In this document: positions 44,652 to 54,028 of the stretch, piece by piece
How the letters are laid out: every line of letters begins with the position of its first letter
Position numbering within the stretch: the stretch's first letter is position 1
NCBI RefSeq assembly: GCF_900111355.1
Contig: NZ_FOHA01000005.1
Location: 62,001-126,000, forward strand
DNA length: 64,000 bases
Direction of reading: 5' to 3'
From: Isobaculum melis
GTDB lineage: Bacteria > Bacillota > Bacilli > Lactobacillales > Carnobacteriaceae
The notes under the pieces: model-generated
What the model was told of the DNA's origin: nothing
Seen by the model: the letters and a program-made list of their open reading frames with translations, nothing else
Database searches by the model: none
Made by a program: the position numbers and the translations under genes

Positions 44652-44687
44652 GACAAAAATAAAGCGCCCATCTAAATAGATGAGCGT
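44652..44687 (-). terminator. rpsT terminator
   Basis: Read on the minus strand: ACGCTCATCT, short loop, AGATGGGCGC and then TTTATTTTTG. Confidence 0.82.
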
Positions 44688-44698
44688 TCCAAAATCAA

Positions 44699-44953
44699 TT
44701 ATTTAGCAAGTTTGCTAGTTAAACGAGATTTGTCACGGTTAGCTTTATTTTTATGAATCAATCCTGATGCAGCAGCCATATCAATAGCTTTGATTGCTTC
44801 GCTGTGTAATTCATTTAAATTATCAGAACCAGCTTCTACAGCTTGTTCAAATTTTTTGATTGCAGTACGAGTAGCGCTCATTTTAGAATTGTTTAAAGCA
44901 TTTGCTTTTTCAGAAGTACGTACGCGTTTAATTGCAGATTCAATATTTGGCAT
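44699..44953 (-). CDS. rpsT: 30S ribosomal protein S20
   Basis: 84 residues, basic and helical; start [20 protein letters not shown] and end [19 protein letters not shown] are those of S20. The ATG at 44953 follows GGAGGTGA; the upstream open frame up to 45127 has no support. Confidence 0.97.
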   Translation of the reverse strand: MPNIESAIKRVRTSEKANALNNSKMSATRTAIKKFEQAVEAGSDNLNELHSEAIKAIDMAAASGLIHKNKANRDKSRLTSKLAK

Positions 44954-45011
44954 TTGATTCACCTCCCACTTTCGATGATTGATAACTTTACAGTTATTTC
45001 CAACATCAATC

Positions 45012-45040
45012 ATTATACCGAAAGATACTAGAGTTTGCAA
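45012..45040 (-). promoter_or_regulatory. rpsT promoter
   Basis: Minus strand: TTGCAA at 45040-45035, 17-base spacer, perfect TATAAT at 45017-45012. The 5' leader is about 50 bases. Confidence 0.82.
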
Positions 45041-45164
45041 TAAAAAAGTGTAAAGTTTTTTTACTTGATAGGAACAAAGTTCTTCTGTTTGTGTTGAGGT
45101 AATAAAATAGAATGGTTGAGAATACATAGATGATATTTTTTATTGTAAAGAAGGAGGAGCTTTT

Positions 45165-45415
45165 GTGGGATTAAATCATTTGACAGAAGAACAAGTTTTT
45201 TCTTGGAAAAAAGGGAAAGAGAACAAAGTTTTTATTTTTATTATGGGAAGCAGATAATGATTGTAAAGGGCTCACAAGCTCAGGAGTTAATAGAAGATTT
45301 AGAACATGCAAATCAAGAAGAGGAACAATACCTTTTAGCTCGTATAACAGGTAATTTCAAACGAGGAAATGAAAGACTGGCAAAAGAACATCCAAAGTAT
45401 CAGCGTAAAATTTAA
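45165..45415 (+). pseudogene. Small protein gene with an apparent frameshift in a T6 run
   Basis: GTG 45165 follows AAGGAGGAG and opens GLNHLTEEQVF, but this frame ends at 45257. From 45203 a second frame reads LEKREREQSFYFYYGKQI, continues through EDLEHANQEEEQYLLARI and ends at 45415 with no ribosome site of its own. If the T6 run at 45196-45201 had one more T, the two parts would fuse into an 83-residue soluble protein. I infer a one-base loss, a sequence error in the homopolymer, or frameshifting. Family unknown. Confidence 0.5.
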
Positions 45416-45500
45416 ATAATGAGATAATGCTTGATTTATGGTAAAATAGAGGAGTATTCTCAGTAATACGAATAAAGGGAAATTAAAAGGAGACGATACT

Positions 45501-45989
45501 ATGGCAAAAGAAGTATCTGGTTTAAAGTTATATTTTAGAAATGATGAAACATGGCACATTGAAAAAAAATATATCGGAGACTTATGGATTAAGCATATTA
45601 CAACAAGCATCGGCCGTATTGGAGACAGTGATATTCAAGAAATCCATCCTTGTGAATCATTACGTGTTCAAATTCACCCAGAAGCTGATAGTGTAAAATC
45701 GATTGATATCAACACTGGTGGTTTAGAAATGGGAATGTTTGATCGTGTGAATAAATATCCAGATATTGAAAAAATGGATATTTTATATACAACAAATGAA
45801 GCAGATCGTATTTATTTCCCCTATTTACCAAAAGATGAAGATGGTATTTATAACAAATTCCAAAGCTCAGTGATTTCTGAAGATAACTATTTATACTTAA
45901 CAATTGATCCAAATAAATCTGTTCATGATATTTATGATGCAGACTTTATTCAAAACAAAGGCAGTGTTTATTTTACAACAATTGACTAA
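45501..45989 (+). CDS. Hypothetical protein, 162 residues
   Basis: ATG 45501 follows AAAAGGAGACG, a strong site. The protein is soluble, acidic and without a signal peptide or clear repeats; it reads KEVSGLKLYFRNDETWHIEK at the start and ends KGSVYFTTID. I do not recognise the family. It stands between two small genes that both look frameshifted, and codon use is like that of its conserved neighbours. Confidence 0.75.
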   Translation: MAKEVSGLKLYFRNDETWHIEKKYIGDLWIKHITTSIGRIGDSDIQEIHPCESLRVQIHPEADSVKSIDINTGGLEMGMFDRVNKYPDIEKMDILYTTNEADRIYFPYLPKDEDGIYNKFQSSVISEDNYLYLTIDPNKSVHDIYDADFIQNKGSVYFTTID

Positions 45990-46027
45990 ATGTGAGGTTC
46001 ATTTTATTTTATGAAAGGATGGTCGAT

Positions 46028-46394
46028 ATGGCTTCGTTTCGTGAAATTGTTGTCAATGAATGTACCTTTATGTGGAAATATCGTTTTGATGAGGATGACT
46101 GTCAAAACGATTCTAGTTTCTGCTGATAAGAAAGGGAAACTGATTATTTATTTCCGAACGTATCAGTGGGATTATGGTTATTGTCCTTTTAATAAAGGAC
46201 TACCTGCATGCTATCGAAATGAACATGTCATTATCAATTTAAACCAACCTAAATATATCGCTGAAATGATTGATTATTTACTTCAACAACCTAAGCTTGA
46301 TTTTTTATGTCAAACAGTTGAACTAAATAATGGTCTTGAGCTATTACATCAATTAGGTTATGTGTTTGATTATAAAAAATCTTTAAATGAATAA
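46028..46394 (+). pseudogene. Small protein gene with an apparent frameshift near codon 27-32
   Basis: ATG 46028 follows AAAGGATGG and reads MASFREIVVNECTFMWKYRF, then DEDDCQNDSSFC and a TGA at about 46124. In the +1 frame the sequence reads on as KKGKLIIYFRTYQWDYGYCP and ends at 46394 (YKKSLNE). An alternative start at 46011 in that second frame lacks a ribosome site and gives an unlikely N-terminus. The joined protein would have about 121 residues. I infer a one-base insertion between about 46085 and 46124. Function unknown. Confidence 0.6.
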
Positions 46395-46425
46395 ATATTC
46401 CTTTAAAGAGACCTATTTAGACTGT

Positions 46426-46460
46426 AAGAGCTATCTTTTACCCAAGATAGCTCTTTTTTT
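46426..46460 (+). terminator. Terminator before lepA
   Basis: AAGAGCTATCTT and AAGATAGCTCTT with loop TTACCC and a T-run. Confidence 0.92.
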
Positions 46461-46558
46461 GTATCAGAAGACTAGATGTTTATTGAATTAATCCTCATAG
46501 ATTGGTATAATTTGTTGTGATGTTTTTGAGATAGATACAGAAAGTAGGATAATAATAG

Positions 46559-48397
46559 ATGATGAATAAAGATGAAATGTTGGAAAGGCAGTCGAAAATT
46601 CGTAATTTCTCGATTATTGCTCATATTGACCATGGTAAATCCACATTAGCAGATCGGATTTTAGAAAAAACGAATACAGTATCAACGCGTGAAATGCAAC
46701 AGCAATTGCTCGATTCAATGGACTTAGAAAGAGAACGTGGGATTACCATTAAGTTAAATGCTGTTGAGCTACAATATACAGCAAAAGATGGGGAAACTTA
46801 TATTTTCCATTTAATCGATACACCTGGGCATGTGGATTTCACTTATGAAGTTTCACGAAGTTTAGCAGCCTGTGAAGGGGCAGTTTTAGTTGTTGATGCA
46901 GCACAAGGAATTGAAGCGCAAACATTAGCCAATGTTTATTTAGCGTTAGATAATGATTTAGAAATCTTGCCAGTCATTAATAAAATTGATTTACCAGCAG
47001 CAGATCCAGAGCGTGTTCGTGGTGAAATTGAAGATGTGATCGGGATTGATGCAAGTGAAGCCGTTTTAGCAAGTGCGAAAGCTGGAATTGGGATTGAGGA
47101 CATATTAGAGCAGATTGTGGAGAAGGTTCCTGCACCACATGGGGATACTGAAGCACCTCTTGAAGCCCTTATTTTTGATTCAGTCTACGATTCATATCGT
47201 GGCGTTATCTTAAATATCCGTGTGATGCAAGGGGTTGTTAAACCTGGTGATACAATTAAAATGATGAGCAGTGGTGCAACCTTTGAAGTTGTTGAAGTGG
47301 GAATCTTTTCTCCTAAGCCAATTCCTCGTGAATTTTTAATGGTAGGAGATGTTGGGTATTTAACTGCAAGCATTAAAACGGTTAAAGATACACAAGTAGG
47401 AGATACGATTACATTGGCAGAAAGACCAGCAGCAGAAGCTTTGCCAGGATATCGTAAAATGAATCCAATGGTTTATTGCGGTCTGTATCCAATTGATTCT
47501 TCAAGATACAATGATTTACGTGAGGCTTTGGAAAAATTACAACTGAATGATGCAGCGTTACAATTTGAAGCGGAGACATCTCAAGCATTGGGCTTTGGTT
47601 TCCGTTGTGGTTTCTTAGGATTACTGCATATGGATGTGATTCAGGAGCGTTTAGAGCGTGAATTTAACTTAGATATGATTACAACTGCGCCATCTGTAAT
47701 TTACCATGTTAACTTAACTGATGGCTCACAAGTAGTGGTAGATAATCCAGCAGAAATGCCTGAAGCTGGGGTGGTTCAATCCGTAGAGGAGCCTTATGTA
47801 AAAGCGAGCATTATGGTGCCAAATGACTATGTTGGTGCGGTTATGGAAATTGCACAGCGTAAACGTGGGGACTTTGTGACAATGGATTATCTAGATGAGT
47901 TTCGTGTTAATGTGATTTATGAAATTCCTTTATCTGAAATTGTTTATGACTTCTTTGATAAATTGAAATCAAGTACAAAAGGCTATGCTTCATTAGATTA
48001 TGATATTATTGGCTACCGTCCAAGTAAATTGGTGAAAATGGATATTATGCTAAATAGTGAAAAAGTGGATGCTTTAAGCTTTATTGTGCATAGAGACTTT
48101 GCTTATGAGCGTGGGAAGCTAATCGTTGAGAAATTACGCGCTTTAATTCCAAGACAGCAATTTGAAGTGCCCATTCAAGCAGCAGTTGGACAGAAGATTT
48201 TAGCTCGTTCTACAATTAAAGCTTTACGTAAAAATGTTTTAGCCAAATGTTATGGCGGAGATATTTCTCGTAAACGCAAATTGTTAGAGAAACAAAAAGA
48301 AGGTAAGAAACGGATGAAACAAATTGGTTCAGTTGAAGTACCCCAGGATGCATTTATGGCTGTGCTTAAAATGGATGATGAGCAACCAAAGAAATAG
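46559..48397 (+). CDS. lepA: Elongation factor 4 (LepA)
   Basis: 612-residue translation GTPase that acts on stalled or initiating ribosomes. [14 protein letters not shown] (G1), [13 protein letters not shown] (G2), [12 protein letters not shown] (G3), [11 protein letters not shown] (G4), and the LepA-specific C-terminal domain with [11 protein letters not shown] and [15 protein letters not shown]. Start ATG 46559 (or 46562) after AGTAGGAT. Single gene. Confidence 0.97.
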   Translation: MMNKDEMLERQSKIRNFSIIAHIDHGKSTLADRILEKTNTVSTREMQQQLLDSMDLERERGITIKLNAVELQYTAKDGETYIFHLIDTPGHVDFTYEVSRSLAACEGAVLVVDAAQGIEAQTLANVYLALDNDLEILPVINKIDLPAADPERVRGEIEDVIGIDASEAVLASAKAGIGIEDILEQIVEKVPAPHGDTEAPLEALIFDSVYDSYRGVILNIRVMQGVVKPGDTIKMMSSGATFEVVEVGIFSPKPIPREFLMVGDVGYLTASIKTVKDTQVGDTITLAERPAAEALPGYRKMNPMVYCGLYPIDSSRYNDLREALEKLQLNDAALQFEAETSQALGFGFRCGFLGLLHMDVIQERLEREFNLDMITTAPSVIYHVNLTDGSQVVVDNPAEMPEAGVVQSVEEPYVKASIMVPNDYVGAVMEIAQRKRGDFVTMDYLDEFRVNVIYEIPLSEIVYDFFDKLKSSTKGYASLDYDIIGYRPSKLVKMDIMLNSEKVDALSFIVHRDFAYERGKLIVEKLRALIPRQQFEVPIQAAVGQKILARSTIKALRKNVLAKCYGGDISRKRKLLEKQKEGKKRMKQIGSVEVPQDAFMAVLKMDDEQPKK

Positions 48398-48405
48398 TAA
48401 GATTA

Positions 48406-48472
48406 AAAAATTTTCTGAGTCGTTCGAATGGAAGTGTTTAGTGTTCATTTAGACTTAGAAAATTTTTTATTC
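48406..48472 (+). terminator. lepA terminator
   Basis: AAAAAATTTTCTGAGTC pairs with GACTTAGAAAATTTTTT around a loop of about 30 bases. Confidence 0.7.
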
Positions 48473-48495
48473 GTGTACAAGAAAGAAGGGTGAAA

Positions 48496-49518
48496 ATGAA
48501 ATCTAGAGAAAATGATATTGATTATTTAAAAGGAATAGGAATATTTTTTGTTGTTTGGGGTCATGTTTGGTTAATACCAGGCGATATTTTTCATTACATT
48601 TACAGTTTTCATATGCCGTTATTCTTCATGCTTTCTGGTTATTTATATTATATGCACAGAGAACGTTATCATAAAAATACATTCAAGCAATTTATAAAAA
48701 ATAAAGCTCGAAGTTTGTTAGTTCCATATCTTAGTTTTTATGTAGTCTCACTCATACTTACGGCTATTACTGCATCAATACAACTGAATGTTTCTTTTTT
48801 TGTGATAACACTTAAAGGGATTTTTTTGTCAAATCATTGGCAGAATGTTAATAACTTTGCTTTATGGTACTTACCCTTATCTTTTATTGCAATTATTATC
48901 TTTTATTTATTGGAAAAAAGGGGGAAATGGCAACTTTTTTTAGGTGTTTGTCTATCTTTAATCCTTACTCCAATTTCTTATCAAATGCTCTATCAATCAA
49001 CTGGACGTGTACCATTTACAATTCATGTATTATTTCCAGCTATTGTATTTTTAGCAATTGGTTATTGGATGAACAAATATAGTTGTTTAGAATGGCTAAA
49101 AAAACAATATTTTGCTAAAACCATTTTGCTTTTAATAGTGGGAGGAATTGGTTTAAGTACCTCGTTGAAGTGGCCTAGTGAAATATTATTTATTGAAAAT
49201 ATAGGATATTTTGTAACTGCAGTGTTAAACCTGTTATTTATTCTATGGGTTTCTTTAAATAATCAGAATAAAGTTATTAGTTACCTTGGAAAGCACTCTT
49301 TATTTATTTATGGTCTTCATCGACCCATCATTCATTTAATGAATCATTACCAAGTTGAGCGTATATTAAATCGTTTAGCAATTAAAGGTCTCTTTGCTAG
49401 TCTAGTTATAACAATTAGCGCAATTATTTTCAGTTTATTGTTGATGTATATATATATGACTCTAAAAAAAATTATTTTAGTCAACAGTGTAGAAAAAAAT
49501 AACTATCAGACTCCCTAG
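48496..49518 (+). CDS. Acyltransferase 3 family membrane protein
   Basis: 340 residues with about ten membrane helices. The start RENDIDYLKGIGIFFVVWGH, with the conserved His in the first helix, and FHMPLFFMLSGYLYY are those of membrane O-acyltransferases of the fucose-acetylase type, which acetylate surface sugars or polymers. No SGNH domain is attached, unlike OatA. ATG 48496 follows AGAAGGG. The gene is more AT-rich than lepA and opens a stretch of lineage-specific genes. The 49519-49742 gap shows no further gene. Confidence 0.82.
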   Translation: MKSRENDIDYLKGIGIFFVVWGHVWLIPGDIFHYIYSFHMPLFFMLSGYLYYMHRERYHKNTFKQFIKNKARSLLVPYLSFYVVSLILTAITASIQLNVSFFVITLKGIFLSNHWQNVNNFALWYLPLSFIAIIIFYLLEKRGKWQLFLGVCLSLILTPISYQMLYQSTGRVPFTIHVLFPAIVFLAIGYWMNKYSCLEWLKKQYFAKTILLLIVGGIGLSTSLKWPSEILFIENIGYFVTAVLNLLFILWVSLNNQNKVISYLGKHSLFIYGLHRPIIHLMNHYQVERILNRLAIKGLFASLVITISAIIFSLLLMYIYMTLKKIILVNSVEKNNYQTP

Positions 49519-49742
49519 CATACCAATTAAATTAATAATAAATCGATCTAAATCAAGCTAAAAAAACGTTTAAATTCGAGCGCCAAGTAGGAACCTGTTG
49601 TCATCTACACAGTAATTTTGTGTTAGCAGGAATTAAAGGGGGTGAAATTAGTCAAGTCAAGAAAACTGTTTAGTTGTTTAAAATGATATAAAATATGGAA
49701 ATAGATATTGACGGAAAAAGTAAAATTATGAGGAGGATTTAA

Positions 49743-50360
49743 ATGAAAAAAGTTGGATTCATATTAGCTCTAAGTATTGTTTTAATAGGATGTACCTCTA
49801 AAAATAATTCAGATGTAACATCAAAAGAAGATTCGAGCAAAATATCAGAAGTGGTAGAAGAAAGTAAGGCATCAACAAAAAATGGACAAGCTGAATTAGC
49901 TTCTCAAAAAGAAGAATCCACTAACACAGCGCAAACAGAGAATCCTTTTCCAGGATATTCTGATGACCAAATTGAGTATGCAAGAGTTGTGATGGCTGTG
50001 TATCATAGCTATGAAATCACTCAACTTCCTATTGAAATCAGTGTGACAAAAAATCCCGCTGGCACTCAAGTATTGCCCTTTGATGGCTCAGTAGTATTAC
50101 CAGAAGAAAGTATAACAATCTCAGCAAGTGTTGATCAAACGATGGCGGGAACGTTAATATTTACATATATTTCTCACCATGATGGAAGTATTTCTTTTTA
50201 TAAAGTACCAAATCATTATCAAGGTGAGCGCTACACCAATAATCCAGAATGGGTAAAAACTGAAACACAAAATATGTTAGATCAGATGAAACTTTTAGAG
50301 ATACCTACTACAAATGATGATGTTGTATCAGAGGTTATTTCTTTTGTTACAATGAATTAA
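49743..50360 (+). CDS. Putative lipoprotein, 205 residues
   Basis: Signal peptide with lipobox VLIGC (Cys17), then a Ser/Lys/Glu-rich linker of about 50 residues and a globular C-terminal part starting NPFPGYSDDQIEYARVVM. The pattern is that of a surface lipoprotein of lactic acid bacteria; I do not know its function. ATG 49743 follows GAGGAGG. A terminator closes it as a single gene. Confidence 0.78.
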   Translation: MKKVGFILALSIVLIGCTSKNNSDVTSKEDSSKISEVVEESKASTKNGQAELASQKEESTNTAQTENPFPGYSDDQIEYARVVMAVYHSYEITQLPIEISVTKNPAGTQVLPFDGSVVLPEESITISASVDQTMAGTLIFTYISHHDGSISFYKVPNHYQGERYTNNPEWVKTETQNMLDQMKLLEIPTTNDDVVSEVISFVTMN

Positions 50361-50387
50361 GTCATTAAAACTAGACTAGCGCTATTT

Positions 50388-50418
50388 AGATTGTCACTTG
50401 TGACAATCTTTTTTTTAT
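50388..50418 (+). terminator. Terminator of the lipoprotein gene
   Basis: AGATTGTCAC and GTGACAATCT with a two-base loop and eight T. Confidence 0.9.
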
Positions 50419-50573
50419 CAGGAAAAAGCTGTTTTAACTAAGCGCTTTATTTAAAAACAAACATCGTTTCTAGAGAATCTATGTAAATTTTTTATTTTCT
50501 CAAAGAAAAAAATATGTTAAAATAAATTACAGGAAATAATACGCTTACATTCTGAACGAAGGAGTGGACATCT

Positions 50574-50756
50574 ATGATTAAAAAAAATGCAAGTTTCTTA
50601 TTTTTTATCTTGATTGCAGCTACAATGCTTAGCTACATTTTAATTAAGCTAGGTTCAAGTACGATTGCGTACTCAAATATTCCAGGGCTGGTTACCATTA
50701 TATTGGCTTCAACTTATCACATTGTTAGAAATAGCAGAAAGAATAAAATAGAATAG
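50574..50756 (+). CDS. Small membrane protein, 60 residues
   Basis: Two hydrophobic segments (SFLFFILIAATMLSYILI and IPGLVTIILASTYHI) and a basic C-terminus (RNSRKNKIE). ATG 50574 follows CGAAGGAGTG. No family recognised. A good terminator follows, which supports a real single gene. Confidence 0.65.
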   Translation: MIKKNASFLFFILIAATMLSYILIKLGSSTIAYSNIPGLVTIILASTYHIVRNSRKNKIE

Positions 50757-50763
50757 AAAAATT

Positions 50764-50797
50764 GAAAGAAGCTACAACATAGTAGCTTCTTTTTTTA
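50764..50797. terminator. Bidirectional terminator
   Basis: GAAAGAAGCTAC and GTAGCTTCTTTTTTT with loop AACATA, between two convergent genes. Confidence 0.88.
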
Positions 50798-51289
50798 TGA
50801 TGAACTATCTTGAACTATTTTTAAAATCGCAGAAAGACAATGGTTAAAGTCTTTATCTTGAGGATTGGTTCCTTCCAATAAAAACACGTTATCTTTAGTC
50901 TGAATAGTTAAACGATAATGACCACCATCCAAGATATCCATATCTGTTGTTAGGTTCTCAGGTTTTTCTAAGATTTTATCTTGTTTTAAAACTCTGATAA
51001 TCTGTTCATAGTTATTAGGGGAGAGCATTATTTCTTCTTCAATGACTTCATACTCATAATTTTCATTTTGCTTTGAAAATCGATAAGTGACTTGACCATT
51101 ATTTTTTATTTCATAAAAACTACCATTATCGTCACTGTGTTTATATACGGGTGTTATTTGGATAGAAATACTTTGAATGGTTTCATACTTTTTATCAGCT
51201 GCTATTCGTGAGTTCATATAAAGACCTAGAAAAATACCAATTCCTAATAGAGCAAGACTCAAAAGGCAGATTTTTTTCTTTTTACACAT
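50795..51289 (-). CDS. Membrane-anchored hypothetical protein, 164 residues
   Basis: One N-terminal helix (ICLLSLALLGIGIFLGLYM) after a Lys-rich start, then a soluble outer domain with YRFSKQNENYEYEVIEEE and GGHYRLTIQTKDNVFLLEG. No lipobox cysteine in the right place. ATG 51289 follows AAGGAAGTG; a TTG directly before it is less likely. Unknown function. Confidence 0.72.
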   Translation of the reverse strand: MCKKKKICLLSLALLGIGIFLGLYMNSRIAADKKYETIQSISIQITPVYKHSDDNGSFYEIKNNGQVTYRFSKQNENYEYEVIEEEIMLSPNNYEQIIRVLKQDKILEKPENLTTDMDILDGGHYRLTIQTKDNVFLLEGTNPQDKDFNHCLSAILKIVQDSSS

Positions 51290-51419
51290 CAAAACACTTC
51301 CTTTTTCTATTGATTAATATGTAAATATTGATTATTCCGTATAAGCAATAGAGGATTTATGATATACTATGACTATTGTGAATTCATCACATAAAATAAA
51401 TTTATTTTGGAGGAACAAA

Positions 51420-51836
51420 ATGCAAAAAGAAGGAACAAAGGATTTAAACTTATTTTTATTAATTACAAATGGAATTTTATTATTTAGTTTATTTTTGCCA
51501 TTATTTAAAGTAGGAATTTTTGGACTCTCACAAAGTATTACAGGAATGGACTTCGTTACAAATGGAGCGATTGCTGTATTTTTCTTATTATCACCAATTG
51601 TACCGATTGTGACGGAATTTGTTCCAGCTATTAAGCAATATCAAAAAGTAGCTGTAATTGCTGTAGCTGTGATGGAAGTGATTGGCTTAATTAGCCTTTA
51701 TACTTATGCAGGTAAAGATGCTTATGGTCTATTGAAAACTGGAATTGGTTTTTGGGTGATTATGATTACAAGTATCGTAACAGTTGCACCAATGGTAATG
51801 AAACGATTTAATATTGAACTACCAAAAGTAAAATAA
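51420..51836 (+). CDS. Four-helix membrane protein, 138 residues
   Basis: Hydrophobic segments at LFLLITNGILLFSLFLPLF, AIAVFFLLSPIVPIV, VAVIAVAVMEVIGLISLYTY and IGFWVIMITSIVTVAPMVM. ATG 51420 follows TTGGAGGAAC; the longer open frame from 51369 has no ribosome site. Looks like a small inner-membrane protein of unknown role. Terminator follows. Confidence 0.75.
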   Translation: MQKEGTKDLNLFLLITNGILLFSLFLPLFKVGIFGLSQSITGMDFVTNGAIAVFFLLSPIVPIVTEFVPAIKQYQKVAVIAVAVMEVIGLISLYTYAGKDAYGLLKTGIGFWVIMITSIVTVAPMVMKRFNIELPKVK

Positions 51837-51844
51837 TAAAAAGT

Positions 51845-51878
51845 AACCAATCGTAACTAACGATTGGTCATTTTTTTT
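51845..51878. terminator. Terminator between convergent genes
   Basis: ACCAATCGT and ACGATTGGT with loop AACTA, followed by T8. Confidence 0.88.
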
Positions 51879-52155
51879 ATTCATATTCAGGAATTTTTAT
51901 ATTTTTAGATTGGAATAGGAATTTTTCATCATTTGTTTCAATTAATACTGCAAAGTGAGCATCACTGAGAAGGATTTCACCGACTTTTTCTCTTGAATAA
52001 ATACGACCATGAGGGAAGTAGTCAGGTAACTCTGTTCTTAATTCTTTTAATTCATAAAAGCCTGTTGCAATTGTTTCAACAAAAATTAAATCTGCTAAAT
52101 CATGTAATTCTTTTGTTTCAGTAGCAGATAAATCTTTGATATACCCTTGATTCAT
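51877..52155 (-). CDS. Hypothetical protein, 92 residues
   Basis: Soluble, acidic; contains DLADLIFVETIATGFYELKEL and ends KIPEYE. ATG 52155 follows AGAAGG. I do not recognise it. Divergent from the gene at 52350. Confidence 0.65.
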   Translation of the reverse strand: MNQGYIKDLSATETKELHDLADLIFVETIATGFYELKELRTELPDYFPHGRIYSREKVGEILLSDAHFAVLIETNDEKFLFQSKNIKIPEYE

Positions 52156-52349
52156 TCAATAAACCTTCTTTCTAAAATTTCTATCTTCATTATTGTGTTG
52201 ACTCTCTATAGCATAGCATAAAAGAAATAAAATGGAAGAATCTTTTCTCGTAAAAATAAAGATCTTTTTTACAGTTTGAGTACCATGAAGTCAGCTTCTT
52301 TTTTTGTTTTATGTTAAAATGAAGGTATCAGATTATAGGGGGTTTTTAA

Positions 52350-52640
52350 ATGAATAAAAAATTAGCAATTTTTCTTGGGGTAACAGTAGCAGCTACTGTT
52401 ACGGCTTTGCTTTTAGATGAAGAGAATCAAGCAGAGTTAAAAAAAGCTGGCAAAGAGCTTAAATCAAAAAAAGATACACTGGTTGATCAAGCTGCTGACT
52501 TTTATGATGAAAAAAAAGCTGTCTTAAAAAAAGAATGGAAAAAATTAAGTAAAGAAGCACAGGAAGAAAATGAAGTAACAAAAGAAACCCTTCAACAAAT
52601 TATTGCTGAAGCACAAGCTTATTTAGATCAATTATCTTAA
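52350..52640 (+). CDS. YtxH-like small envelope protein, 96 residues
   Basis: A single N-terminal helix (KLAIFLGVTVAATVTALLL) followed by a long charged amphipathic helix rich in Lys and Glu (ELKKAGKELKSKKDTLVDQA). This is the build of YtxH/apolipoprotein-like stress proteins; similarity is in composition and could be superficial. Start follows TAGGGGG. Confidence 0.65.
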   Translation: MNKKLAIFLGVTVAATVTALLLDEENQAELKKAGKELKSKKDTLVDQAADFYDEKKAVLKKEWKKLSKEAQEENEVTKETLQQIIAEAQAYLDQLS

Positions 52641-52650
52641 GCCATTAATG

Positions 52651-52683
52651 AGCTGTTACAAGTTTTTGTAACAGCTTATTTTT
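52651..52683 (+). terminator. Terminator of the YtxH-like gene
   Basis: AGCTGTTACA and TGTAACAGCT with a six-base loop, then TATTTTTAG. Confidence 0.85.
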
Positions 52684-52703
52684 AGTAGAAAGGAAGCTGA
52701 AAC

Positions 52704-53084
52704 ATGAATTTTGCGAAACAGGATGAATGGTTAAAAAATGCAGCTGAAGAATGGCCAGGAGCCAAGCTGATATATAAACCTGAATGGGATGTCTATGTTT
52801 TTTTAGTGGCGCATAAAATATTTGGAATGTATGGAGAAAATACACAAAAAGAATTGATTTTAACAGTCAAAGGTTTACCTCATCAAAATGAAGAATTGGT
52901 AGAAATGTATTCAGAAATTAAACCGGGCTACCATATGAATAAATCCCATTGGATTTCCTTACAATTGAGAAATCATCATCTTGAAAAGACATTATTTATA
53001 CATGTTTTAAAAAATTCTTACACCCTTGTTTTCGACAAGTTACCCATTAAAATTAAAAAACAACTAAAAATAAGTAGTCACTAA
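52704..53084 (+). CDS. MmcQ/YjbR family protein
   Basis: 126 residues of the small CyaY-like-fold YjbR family (DUF419). The diagnostic C-terminal stretch PGYHMNKSHWISLQL is present, with KLIYKPEWDVYVFLV near the start. A DNA-binding role has been proposed for the family, not proven. ATG 52704 follows GAAAGGAAG. Confidence 0.85.
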   Translation: MNFAKQDEWLKNAAEEWPGAKLIYKPEWDVYVFLVAHKIFGMYGENTQKELILTVKGLPHQNEELVEMYSEIKPGYHMNKSHWISLQLRNHHLEKTLFIHVLKNSYTLVFDKLPIKIKKQLKISSH

Positions 53085-53117
53085 ACTTTTAAACGTTTAA
53101 TGGCTACTTATTTTTTG
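53067..53117. terminator. Terminator between the YjbR and XRE genes
   Basis: AAATAAGTAGTCACTAAAC and GTTTAATGGCTACTTATTTTTT form a long imperfect stem that covers both gene ends. Confidence 0.8.
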
Positions 53118-53499
53118 AATGTTTCATATGTAAGGCTTCTGCTAAAGCTAATGCCTGAGAAAGGGAAGCCATCAGTAATTGCTGATCATCTGCTGGAATT
53201 TTTGTGCCAAATACCATGATTTCTTGCTCAGCTTGAATCAATTGGATTAATTGTTGTAGGGCTAAGCCAATATCCGTTTCTAAAGTCAGGGTAGCCATCT
53301 TTTTTTCTCTTCCTAATATGTAATCTGTTGAGACTTGAAAGAGATTTGCCAATATTGCCAGTTCATGCTCTTTAATCGCTCGTTCTCCTGACTCAATGCG
53401 ACACATAACAGGTCGCGTTAACATCATTTTATCTGCTAAATCTTTCTGCTTCCAACCCTGTTTTTTTCTTAAAAGAATGATGCGCTCATGTATCTCCAT
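53104..53499 (-). CDS. XRE family transcriptional regulator (paralogue of the gene at 13910)
   Basis: 131 residues: helix-turn-helix (RIILLRKKQGWKQKDLADKM, then CRIESGERAIKEHELAILA) and a C-terminal region TLETDIGLALQQLIQLIQ. The full-length match in layout to 13910-14302 makes them paralogues. ATG 53499 follows AAAGTTGGTTGAAAT, a modest site. No adjacent toxin or phage gene explains it. Confidence 0.82.
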   Translation of the reverse strand: MEIHERIILLRKKQGWKQKDLADKMMLTRPVMCRIESGERAIKEHELAILANLFQVSTDYILGREKKMATLTLETDIGLALQQLIQLIQAEQEIMVFGTKIPADDQQLLMASLSQALALAEALHMKHSKNK

Positions 53500-53586
53500 A
53501 TTTCAACCAACTTTCTATAATAGCAATAATATTGTACCATTTTTCCGTAAAAGAAGCTATTTTATTTCATAAAACGAAATTATTAG

Positions 53587-53615
53587 TTGACATATACGCA
53601 ATAAAAATTTAGAAT
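53587..53615 (+). promoter_or_regulatory. Promoter of the small XRE gene
   Basis: TTGACA at 53587-53592, 17-base spacer, TAGAAT at 53610-53615. Confidence 0.75.
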
Positions 53616-53656
53616 TAGATATGTGAGTTTCACTTTTAGAAATCGGAGGTCATAGA

Positions 53657-53884
53657 ATGGAATATCATATTGATTTAGCATACATCAAAGAAAGAAGGCA
53701 AGAAATGGCTTATAGTCAAGAATATTTGGCTAGATTATTAGGATTTAAAAATGCATGTAATTATTTTAAGTATGAAAATGGAACTTATATGTTTAAAGCA
53801 GTTCATTTACCAATATTAGCATCACTTTTTAAATGTGAATTATCCGATTTTTTTATTGAATATCGAGAAAAAATAAATACATAA
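53657..53884 (+). CDS. Small XRE-type helix-turn-helix protein, 75 residues
   Basis: A lone Cro/C1 domain: YIKERRQEMAYSQEYLARLL, then FKYENGTYMFKAVHLPILAS and FKCELSDFF. Such single-domain regulators occur in phage remnants and in stand-alone control genes; nothing phage-like is adjacent. ATG 53657 follows CGGAGG. Own promoter and terminator. Confidence 0.8.
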   Translation: MEYHIDLAYIKERRQEMAYSQEYLARLLGFKNACNYFKYENGTYMFKAVHLPILASLFKCELSDFFIEYREKINT

Positions 53885-53899
53885 CAAGAGTAAAGGAAG

Positions 53900-53930
53900 A
53901 GTCAACTGAAGCGAATCAGTTGGCTTTTTT
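53900..53930 (+). terminator. Terminator of the small XRE gene
   Basis: GTCAACTGA and TCAGTTGGC with a T-run (one G-U pair). Confidence 0.88.
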
Positions 53931-54028
53931 AATGATAATATTATTTTATTAGAATAAGTGTTAATTTTTGAATGTCAGAGTACTTTTTGCTATGATTGTC
54001 TATAGATAGAAGAAAGAGGATGATCAGC

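Noticed and set aside
50430-50452. cre-like palindrome AAGCGCTT before the 60-residue membrane protein gene
   Set aside because: Only the central eight bases fit; the outer conserved TG and CA positions are missing.
53657-53884. Prophage remnant marked by a lone Cro-like protein
   Set aside because: No integrase, attachment repeats or other phage genes nearby.
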